The position numbers and the translations under genes are program-made. A DNA stretch of 64,000 nt from Schistosoma mansoni (Eukaryota > Platyhelminthes > Trematoda > Strigeidida > Schistosomatidae): assembly GCF_000237925.1 (NCBI RefSeq), contig NC_031502.1:53023120-53087119 (forward strand), given 5' to 3'. A model generated the notes under the pieces. That model was given only the letters and a program-made list of their open reading frames with translations, searched no databases and was not told the origin of the DNA. Every line of letters starts with the position of its first letter. Within the stretch, counting starts at the first letter, position 1. Shown here one piece after another: positions 55,551 to 64,000 of this stretch.

Positions 55551-57585
55551 GTTATTAGCATCCTGCTATGTGATGAGAATAAATTTCTTAAGACCCCTTT
55601 GGTGTATATTTGTACGAATGTGTTCATGTCTGTGGAAATCCTCCTATGTGTATGTTTTGTATGACAATATCATATTATCTCTTAAATCTAACTTCAATTT
55701 TTTCGATTATTTTATCTTTATATATTTACCGTAGTCTCTTGTCCACATAAGACTAGTGTCACTCATTTTGTCTGTAATTTTAGTTTGTTGCGGTAAATAA
55801 ATCCCGAAAATAAATAGTTCTGTAAGTCTTCTGCATTTGATGCTGACCTTATTAGTTTTAAAGGACACATTTTGCTGAAGGAGCTCGGCCACACATTCGC
55901 ATCAAATTACTAGTGGTTACTTCGTGCTACACATCCTTTCAACTATCAGTCAGCTAAGATCAAGTGTCCCTCGACATGCCCAAAACTTTTCATATATAAC
56001 TTCGAACCTCTTCATTTCTGATTTGTGATTTGATTGGGTTGGCATATTTCGAGTTCAAAGGTGTTACTGGTAAAATTTTTGTCAAACTCCGAACACCCGT
56101 GTTATATTTAGCAGGAATCTACACTACTTCTTAATAGCTTCACTTACGTCACAGCTGAAAGAAACTGTGACAAAAGTAGATGCTCACCAGTCGTGATTGG
56201 TTTCGTATAAACTGAACCCTTTTCAATTCCTTTCTCCCTTAGACTCAAAGGTATGTCTAAAAGGGGGTTGGTCAGTACTTTCTCCTTCATAAATAAGTGA
56301 GGTATCACCTGGAATGCTGTTGGGTTTAATTCTTAACGGAACGGTAAAAAAGTCCTTATGACACGTGACCAGTAGATTATTCACGTATTTTTTACGCAAA
56401 GTTAACGCTCAGACGATGTTATTTGACCATTCGAAAGTTCATGCACACAGAAACAATTTTTCTCAACCCTGGATCAGCAGTAGTAGTATTTAGGTCATTT
56501 TATGACATTAGGTAGTGCGACAATTTTGTATTTTTTTCCGTACTATATTAAATTCCTCACTCCTTTAAGTAAAGTTGTCACTTTACGTCTACTTAAACTT
56601 CTGTTTAGTCGAACTTTACCACTCTTCATTTAAACTACATTGACAAACATAAGTGTGACCAGGCTGTTTAAAATGTATGGCTCAAATACTTCAGATTCTT
56701 CGGACCAATTCCTTCCTGTAATTGTTCTTGTAATATTTTCTGTCTGCTGAACATGCCTTTTGTTGTAGACTATTAGCAAACGCTAGCAAGTTAAAAGGGG
56801 CTCACGTTTATCTGAACAGTTTAAGATTAAACCTGCTTTCCTGTTATGACATGAAAATCAGTATCCAAGTGGTTGCTCTTAGAATCTGGAGCGGATTCTG
56901 GAACAAGTTTAGGAATATAAAATTTATTATTTATAAGATCCTTTACAATGTGAGGTCTTAATCCATAGATTTCTTGTCCATTTCTCGTGAACTTTTCGAA
57001 TTCACATTGACGACAACGCAGTTGTTAAAATGGTTTTATGCAAGGGTATTGTGCAACATCCAGTACAACAGATATGCATTACCCAGATACCTCACCTCAC
57101 TTGGCACTTATTCAGGTCTGAATCACACAACCGCATACTGAATAGTAAGGATTTGAAAGATTAGGTTAAAAAACAGACGTGAGTGGGAATTTCATAGCTG
57201 TTGGGTTTCGTACCTAAAAGCTCAATCTGCACCTCCTACAGATTCAAACAAATGTCAAAAGAAATGGGTTTTCTTGAAAACTTTGTGTTCCAGCTTCCAG
57301 CATTGTTATTTATCACACATCTTAGTCTTGAAGTCTTCTAGAACAAGACTGTTCGTACAGTAGCGTGGCTGAATTTCACCTAAGGTACTTTATTAGAACA
57401 GTACATACCCAGACATGAAGATGAGCTCATTATTCCTAACCAGTCTTATGAACACCAGCATGTACACAGGTCATAACAATCAAAGATTATTTGAAGCCTA
57501 ATTCAATCATTCAGAATTATTTACGTTTAAGGAAGCTCTAGGATAGTTTAATATAGGGTTTCAGTTCCTGATTCACATGCCAACG
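55551..57585. other. Unassigned AT-rich sequence
   Basis: 2 kb with no coding frame above about 61 codons, no known repeat and no exon-like block that I could support. Confidence 0.5.
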
Positions 57586-58029
57586 CCAAATTGCCTATGA
57601 AGGAACAAAGCCTGAGAGATGTAAATTATGTGATCAAGCGACATAATAAGGAAAATGATTGGCTTATAATTACACCCAGAAAAATAAAGGTAAGCAATCA
57701 GAGTGGAACCTTCGCGTCCTACGCCGAATCAGACTGCAGGATGGATAAGGTTTCACGAGACGAAACTCCACAGCGTGTTAAGACAGAAATCACGGACAGA
57801 TCAGTCATTTTTCATAGGTTAAGAGAATCTTCCGAAAGGAAACCAAAGACTAGCTTCGAGCACGATCTCAGTCACATTAAATCCTTAATAATCAAGCAAC
57901 CCACAGAAACAGTTTCAGGAGTAAGCATCTGTAAGCTTTACAGAGTAGGACAATAGCTGGACTCTGAAAGTACTCAGAAAAGCCACCTCTTAGCAATTAC
58001 CGTTGCTTCGCTTGAAGAAAGGAGCCTAA

Positions 58030-58112
58030 TACTAGAAAACTTACGCAAACTAGCTGGATCCACAATATGTGTCCATGGGGATCTCAGCCTGGTTAGTTGT
58101 ATTGAGAGACGA
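58030..58112 (+). repeat. ~85-bp direct repeat, copy 1
   Basis: Contains GGATCCACAATATGTGTCCA and GGGGATCTCAG; repeated at 58737-58818 with about five differences. Confidence 0.85.
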
Positions 58113-58736
58113 TCAAATGGTTTCGAAAAAAAGGGAAACAGCCACTTTATTTTATAATTACACATAATTTCATACGTCTTTCTGAACAACCTTCATTTAT
58201 ACAGTTCCTTATCCAAAAATACCTTGTTCACACTTATTTTTTTAACACATTAGTATGCTATTGCTTAATAAGTACTTCAGTAACAGACAAATAGACTAAA
58301 TGGTTATACCTTAACTATTTCTCCATGAATATTGTGTGCTCTGCTATTCGTCCTCCCTTTTTCTTACACCTTTTTCAGCCCCCTGGAGATACCTCACCGA
58401 AAACACATATGGCCAGGGTGACTTCGTCCCACGCCGTTATTAAAGCCTCAGATATTCCGGAGGGATATAAGGTTGAAGCTTCTAAAAGCCCCCAACTTCG
58501 CATGCATCTATTTTCCTCCATCAGCTGTATGTTGCAACGCTACTTCATAAAGTGCGCCAAGAGTGATATTGACATGTTTCTTACGAAATCCATCTACATT
58601 CATATCTTATAAAATATCAACCCAGCTGAATAATTTTCTACGGTGAAGATTGTAACTTGTTTAACAATTTGATCTTGCCTGTAAAGCGGAGTGCCTCATA
58701 TAACAAACTGTTATTTGAGAATAAATTATTATTATT
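58113..58736 (+). mobile_element. 620-bp insertion ending AATAAA-(TTA)n
   Basis: Lies between the two 85-bp repeats inside a LINE ORF1. Its 3' end is GAGAATAAA followed by five TTA repeats, a retroposon-type tail. Inside, a T-rich acceptor-like CACCTTTTTCAG (ending 58379) precedes a frame reading PPGDTSPKTHMARVTSSHAV and IKASDIPEGYKVEASKSPQ, which looks like an exon more than random sequence. It could be a 5'-truncated LINE 3' end or a host terminal exon carried along by read-through. Not recognised. Confidence 0.5.
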
Positions 58737-58818
58737 ATTAGAAAACGTACGCAAACTAAATGGATCCACAATATGTGTCCATGGGGATCTCAGCTTGGTT
58801 AGTTGTATTCAGAGACGA
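58737..58818 (+). repeat. ~85-bp direct repeat, copy 2
   Basis: Second copy; the LINE ORF1 frame continues from it. Confidence 0.85.
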
Positions 58819-60275
58819 TCAACAGAGGTAGAAATAAATGAGCTCTACAGGGACGATGCGAAAAATCTTATACTTAACGGCCTTCACATTGCACAGGTTC
58901 AGAGAAAAACGAACCCCAAAGAAACCTGAGTGATAAGAGGAACCCTTCACAGAATTGAAGCTGTGTTATACAAATGTTCGAAGTCTGCAAAATAAAATGG
59001 CGGAGCTCGAGACAATGATGGACACAGAAAATCCCGATGTCATTGCCATCTCAGAGACATGACCAACGCCAAACGTGTATGATAGTGAAATTCAGTTGTC
59101 TGTTTTCGCCAGTAGGGCTGATAGATGAAACCGTAGGTGAAGTGAGTTCATCCCATACACGAAAACTACCTTGGCCATACGAGCTGTTGATACTGTGGCA
59201 CATGATTCAGAGACATGTGAACTGGTGCACCGCAGGCTGAAATGTAAACGGCAAGATATTGAATTGGTTGTAGTATACCTCAGTTCAAAATGTGTAGTAG
59301 ATGAGTTCCTCTAATGCAAACTTGAATCTCCGTGTAACAGGAGTAAAAGCCTTATAGCAGGCGACATAACTGCACCATAAATAAGCTGGGGAAACTTAGA
59401 AGTAGGGTCATCAACAACATTATTTGACTACAAATTATTAGAAACCACAATGGCCCTAGATTTATTCCAGCACATTAGAGATCCCATCAGCTATGAACTA
59501 CAAAACTCCTCATCTCTCTTGGACCTAATCTTCACACAAGGTGATGATTTCAGTCGAACAACTTTCCTCTCATCTCTAGGGAAAAGTAATCATTCTGTCA
59601 GACTGCTCGAGTTCATAGCTGAGATGGTCTATCAAATAGTCGCATCGTCCTCTCCTAACATATGGAAGGCAGATATGAAACAGATCAACTCTGCGGCATC
59701 GACTGAAAACTGAGCGATCGATTCAGGGGCATCAGCGGAAAAGGCATGGACTTATTTCAAATAGTTATATAATCAAGAAACTCGAACATTTATACCCTAG
59801 ACAGTCTCAAAGAATAAAAAGCACATCATCCTTGGATCGGCCGTGATATTAGACATTTACTGAGGCGAATGGAGAAATATTGGAACGTTGCCATCAGTCT
59901 TGGCACACCAAGTGCGACCCAACGCTACAGGTCGATAAGAAATAAGTGTATAATTGCAATTCGGGAACCTTAGAGAGAATTTGAAATGAGGTTGTCACTA
60001 TCTGCAATCAAGCAGCCTAAGAGACTAGTCTCGTACACAAATTACAGAACAAAGATGCAGTATTGGATTCTCGATTTTATTATGGGAGGGAGTGGATCTC
60101 AAATGATAGAGAATGATCAGAAAAAAGCAGAGGCTATGGCAAACTAATTAGGGACAGTTTTCACTCAGGAGCATCTTATAAACGAAGAACTAGACCCAAA
60201 TACAGAGCCAATAAACTGTCTGCTCACCGTGGACTTTGACAGAGACGATGTACTTACGGCCCTTAGTAATAATAA

Positions 60276-62660
60276 TATATTTCTGCAATAGCAGGTGCAC
60301 GCCATTTTTACAGGCATGATCTACAATTTACAACATATACTGAATCACAGTATGCATCCCAAGCAAGGTTATTTAGTAATTATAGTATATAAAATTTGAT
60401 AGCAGTTCATTAGTTTAGATTTAATGTGTTTTGATAAGAATAGTTTCCAAAGGAGCATGGCGTCCACGTTACATACCAGATCCAATCTCGACAAAAAGTG
60501 TATTAGGGTTTCGGTTGTGTTAAGTATTTATGTAATGCATCTTTTTAATTTTGTAGTTGTTATAAAGTAGGCTTGTGGAGCGCCTAGTTTGAACTGTGAC
60601 CTTGGGAAAGCGCGTTCGTCGAGCTTGTTCCAGATGTCAGAAGTTACATAGCTTCACCCTCAGGGCAAGATTCTGAAGAGGAAAAAAAGAGAAACCGAGG
60701 AGCAGCAAGGCATTTGGATATGAACGATAACCAATGCTTAACATTTAGTAGTGGAACAGATGGAGGTATGATAAATTATTAGATCAAATTGATACTAGCT
60801 CATGTTGCAAGAGTGAAATGTGATTAGGGGCTCCAGAGGAGAGAATGCAGTATTAAAGAACAATGAGTTGTGATATTTATCAAGGTGGAGTAGGTTCCAA
60901 TGAAGGAGGGAAGTCAAGATTCGAATGAGGAAGAACAGAGAGTGCATATAGAGAGTAGAGTGTTGAGTAAAATAACAACCACATCCTTTACAGTCTGTTT
61001 CTTTCATCACACGATGCCTGTCACACAGTTTTCATGTAAAAGTTCGAGTTAGCATGTTATAGGTTGTCTTAGTAGAATAGTTAATCCAGCACAAAAATTA
61101 GAAACATGAGTCTTAATGGTGAGTGTAGGAGAACAACCTCAATATCACAGATTGATTGACTTGTTCTCATCTATAAAGAGCCTGATACAAACAAAATGTT
61201 CTGCCCCACAAACACGGGTGGATTGAAATCATCGCCCTCACCATCAGTGCTTGCTGGTCAGTAACTCCACCCTCCCTCCTTTTGTGATGTTAGGCTCATT
61301 TACGCTTATTTTTTGGATATATATCATACCTCACACAATGCTCTGTTTCACATCCTGTTGGAAAACACCATTTCTATAAGTACCATTTTACAAGCTTATC
61401 AGACAGTTACAAATTATGGACTGTGGGTAAGGCTTCGATACAATGCTTTAATTGACTATAGTGTAAAGTATAGGTTGCAAATCAGATATAGGCATTAGGA
61501 AGGGTATAGTGTAGGATAGTTGTTTACCGAAGTAGGCGGAAAAGTGTAGATTTATATTATTTGCAGATAAGGTAAGATAACGAGTGGTGAAATAATATTA
61601 ATGGCAAGGCAATATAGTGTACAGAAGAGTAAAAAGCTAATAAAGAGTAGGCAAGAAGGAACTCACTCTAAATTCGTACTGATGTTCTTTTGTCCTATCC
61701 TAACTGGTTGATGGGTGACAGGTTCTGTGGATGTACGACCACTGGCAGTAGGCAGTCGATTGTGCGTTTCTTCTGACGTTTTAGGGTATTAGTAAGTGTC
61801 GTTTAGCGACCGAGTATTGATAGGTCCAGTGAGTTGCCTGTCTACTTCAATTTAAAAGAATTAGGGAGGGGAAAGTATCTAATACAACTACAAGGTAGGG
61901 AAATAAGTCAATTCAGTCTATATATGTAGAGAGCCTATGATGTCTGTGTGGGACGTGGATGTGTTCGTTTGCGCCAGATCTGTGCAGGTGAGGGCTTGAT
62001 CAATGAGTCTTGCAAACGTATGTAATTTGTCTGCCATGCGTATTTCAGAAGGAAGACTGTTCCGTATTAATGAGTACTTGATAAGGAAGAAGTTTTCACG
62101 TGTTTTTGATCTGTGTGTTTCAATTTTGACAGTGGATACTTTGTCTCGAAGGTAGTATCCATGTGAGTCTTGGTAGAGAGCTATCTTACATGTGGAATAA
62201 GCAAGGTTTTTAAGGAGTTTGAAATAAAGAATTAAGTTAGACTTAAGCCTTCTTTTCCAGAGGGGTTCTAGTCCTAAGATATGGCATCTGGATTTGTAGT
62301 CAGTGAGTTGGTCGTTCTTAAGTATTTTGCGAGTGAAGTCTCGCTGTATTCCTTCCACCTTAAGTATATCAGATAGGCGTAGGTTGGAAAATAAGAACGA
62401 GCAGTATTCGACGATGGGTCTTGCGCAGGCTTTATACAGGATAATTTTAGTTTCGTTTTGAAAGAAATTACGAAGGATGAAGCCAAGCAATCTCCGCATT
62501 TGAGATGCTTTAGTTGAGATATGTTCTGAGAAGTTAAGACTGTCAGAGTAATGTACCCCAAGGTCAGTTACTGATGTCAGTCTGGGCAGTGGGTTTTTGT
62601 TAAGTGCTAGTTTTATTTTAAGTGACGTATTTCCAATACATAGCCAACCGCATTTCTCTG
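60276..62660 (-). mobile_element. Second LINE inserted in antisense (5'-truncated)
   Basis: About 2.4 kb on the minus strand inside the CR1-like LINE. From 62.66 kb down: a frame with LTSVTDLGVHYSDSLNFSEH (late RT), QMRRLLGFILRNFFQNETKI, KACARPIVEYCSFLFSNLRL, FTRKILKNDQLTDYKSRC and ENFFLIKYSLIRNSLPSEIR, ending at a stop at 61918. It is open for at least 193 codons (61918-62499) and back to about 62.66 kb. A 1.6-kb 3' UTR without features follows, ending in TATTATTATT next to the host LINE. The open frame suggests it is younger than its host LINE. Confidence 0.8.
61918..62499 (-). CDS. LINE reverse transcriptase C-terminal part
   Basis: 193 codons from the first Met, though the frame is open further upstream to the insertion edge (DLGVHYSDSLNFSEHIS). 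It belongs to the thumb and C-terminal region of a CR1/Jockey-type RT; the catalytic palm is absent because the copy is 5'-truncated. Not a functional gene. Confidence 0.75.
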   Translation of the reverse strand: MRRLLGFILRNFFQNETKIILYKACARPIVEYCSFLFSNLRLSDILKVEGIQRDFTRKILKNDQLTDYKSRCHILGLEPLWKRRLKSNLILYFKLLKNLAYSTCKIALYQDSHGYYLRDKVSTVKIETHRSKTRENFFLIKYSLIRNSLPSEIRMADKLHTFARLIDQALTCTDLAQTNTSTSHTDIIGSLHI

Positions 62661-63560
62661 TGTAGAAAATTCAACAGGACCGAATGAATCACACTCCAAA
62701 ATCTTGAGACGAATTGCACAATATATTTCAGCCCCATTAACTGCGATACTCAATATGTCAATTGACCAAGGTGTGTTATCTACGGACTGTAAGGATGTAA
62801 TGGACACTCCAATACATAAAACAGGACCAAAACAACTTCCGTCAGACTACAGACCTGTCAGCCTCACTAGTATAGTAGTTAAAATACTGGAAAGAATGAT
62901 CAAAAAGACCATAATGACATTCGTGGAAACTAACAACTTGTTAAACAGCGAGCAACACGGTTTCAGAAAAGGTTTACCTTGCACAACAAATCTCCTAACG
63001 GCAAAGGAGCAATAGACAGAGTCCCATAGAATATGGAAGATCAGTGGATGCTGTCTACACAGACTTCGGCAAAGCATTTGACAAGGTGCCAGCAAATAGA
63101 CTACTACTGGAGCTGGAAAATCTAGGTATTGACAGACTTAACCGAAAATGGCCTGAGGATTACGGGGTGATCTAATACTTGCTTGTCGTATACCAAACTA
63201 TGACAGTGGTATTATTATGCCTTATCTTTACATGGCATCTAAGACTGATCATTTGAGAGGACCTTCTGGGAAAGTTCTAAATCCGAGATCCTGAACGATG
63301 ACCTTGGTACTAACATGTCCTCCCGTCTAGGGCTGGTCATTTGAGAGGACATTCAAAGAAAGTCCAAAAACCGAGATCAAATCGTCTACGTCTGGAGTTT
63401 CGTTTCTCGCACCGAGTAGTGAATTACTGGAATTCTCTACCAGAACACGTAATATTAGCACCTTCTGTTGATATATTCAAGACGAGATTGAACCTCCACA
63501 GTGTAACAAACTGCAAGGATTAAAATAGGTCACTAGACCTCCTATTCTTACTACTGAAGA
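62661..63560 (+). mobile_element. CR1-like LINE, 3' half
   Basis: Continues the element interrupted at 60275: NSTGPNESHSKILRRIAQYI-like, then 62704-63015 with TGPKQLPSDYRPVSLTSIVV, LLNSEQHGFRKGLPCTTNLL, followed in another frame by TDFGKAFDKVPAN-like palm sequence at about 63.06 kb. The YxDD block is missing (internal deletion), and the C-terminal part (RGHSKKVQKPRSNRLRLEFR, FSHRVVNYWNSLPEHVI) is open at 63341-63523. Confidence 0.82.
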
Positions 63561-63785
63561 CTGAAGACTGAGTTCCGTTTCTCGCACCAAGTGATGGTCT
63601 AATCGAATTCTCCACCGGAAAACGTAATATCAGCACATTCTGTTTGTATACTCCACAGGAGATTGGACCTTTACTGTAATCTAAAACCTCAAGGATTGAT
63701 ATAGGTTGATTGACCTCCTATCTTTATTATTGAGAACTGAAATACGTTGGCTCGAGATTAAAAATCTCAAGGTTGGAGATTCGCC
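63561..63785 (+). repeat. Extra partial copy of the LINE 3' end
   Basis: Repeats the segment just before it: TTCCGTTTCTCGCACCAAGT, CGTAATATCAGCAC, TTGACCTCCTAT and a following CTGA match 63.40-63.56 kb (TTTCGTTTCTCGCACCGAGT, CGTAATATTAGCAC, AGACCTCCTAT). It is more diverged and in tandem. Confidence 0.65.
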
Positions 63786-64000
63786 AGTAGTCTGGTAAAC
63801 ATTAGGAGTTAAAATTACCTTATTAGAAACAAGTCTCTACAACGATTTAATGTACATATAGAAAGTGCTTTTAAAATTTAAAATCGTGGATTAGCAATTT
63901 TTAGTTTTGATTACGATATAAATATAGTTAAAACAATTTTCCTAGCCTCACGTTTGCGTGATTGGTAATTGTCATCGATTGCCTTCACCATCAAATTTCA

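Larger units (their letters stand above)
57586..60275 (+). mobile_element. CR1-like LINE, 5' half (ORF1, endonuclease, start of RT)
   Basis: ORF1-like frame 57591-57956 (KTSFEHDLSHIKSLIIKQP) and its continuation with LEERSLILENLRKLAGST and ICVHGDLSLVSCIERRS, resembling the ORF1 C-terminal domain of CR1-like LINEs. After a smaller insertion the frame resumes at 58736 (NELYRDDAKNLILNGLHIAQ). Endonuclease remnants follow (TNVRSLQNKMAELE-like at about 58970, SLLDLIFTQGDDFS at 59514), then the pre-RT linker (HPWIGRDIRHLLRRMEKYW, ATQRYRSIRNKCII) and NCLLTVDFDRDDVLTALS at about 60.24 kb, where a second LINE interrupts. Many stops. Confidence 0.78.

Noticed and set aside
1-64000. CRISPR arrays, bacterial operons or rRNA genes
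   Set aside because: None seen; sequence features are eukaryotic throughout.

Overview
This is AT-rich genomic DNA from a trematode flatworm, almost certainly a schistosome. The evidence is a set of dispersed repeats carrying hammerhead ribozymes next to tRNA-like Pol III boxes (like the SINE-like Sm-alpha family), 31- and 35-nt micro-introns at the 5' end of a gene, an SR2-like LINE, other CR1/RTE-like LINEs, Ty3/Gypsy elements with a CHCC Gag knuckle as in the CsRn1/Boudicca clade, a Penelope-like fragment and a Merlin transposon. The species cannot be fixed from the sequence.

Two host genes converge. On the + strand, seven exons (8684-27179) encode the C-terminal ~1,030 residues of a GRIP-domain golgin that matches GCC2; earlier exons probably lie left of the window or were not recognised. 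On the - strand, a SMAP1/2-type ArfGAP gene starts at ATG 41834 and has eight well supported exons down to 31973, plus a likely tiny last exon at 29981-29955. Between the two 3' ends are about 2.8 kb with no recognisable gene.

Almost everything else is mobile DNA. 1-4251: a Gypsy fossil (- strand) running off the left edge. 6.49-8.49 kb: a 5'-truncated SR2-like LINE. 20655-24601: a complete LINE with an open 1,124-codon ORF and a 12-bp target duplication, antisense in a GCC2 intron. 30.29-31.15 kb: hammerhead SINE units in tandem and inverted order. 40072-40810: a Merlin element with perfect 23-bp inverted repeats in a SMAP intron. 43.29-54.66 kb: a three-layer nest, an old LINE split by a young Gypsy element (LTRs 44160-44485 and 52970-53295) that is itself split by an even younger CsRn1-like element (LTRs 45762-46027 and 51756-52021). 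57.59-63.78 kb: an old CR1-like LINE with a second LINE inserted in the opposite direction and a smaller insertion flanked by an ~85-bp duplication.

The most interesting structure is the hammerhead SINE group. Four copies keep the full ribozyme core. Two in tandem bracket a unit of exactly 400 nt, an inverted partner makes a long palindrome, and one sits 94 nt upstream of a GCC2 exon in the sense direction.
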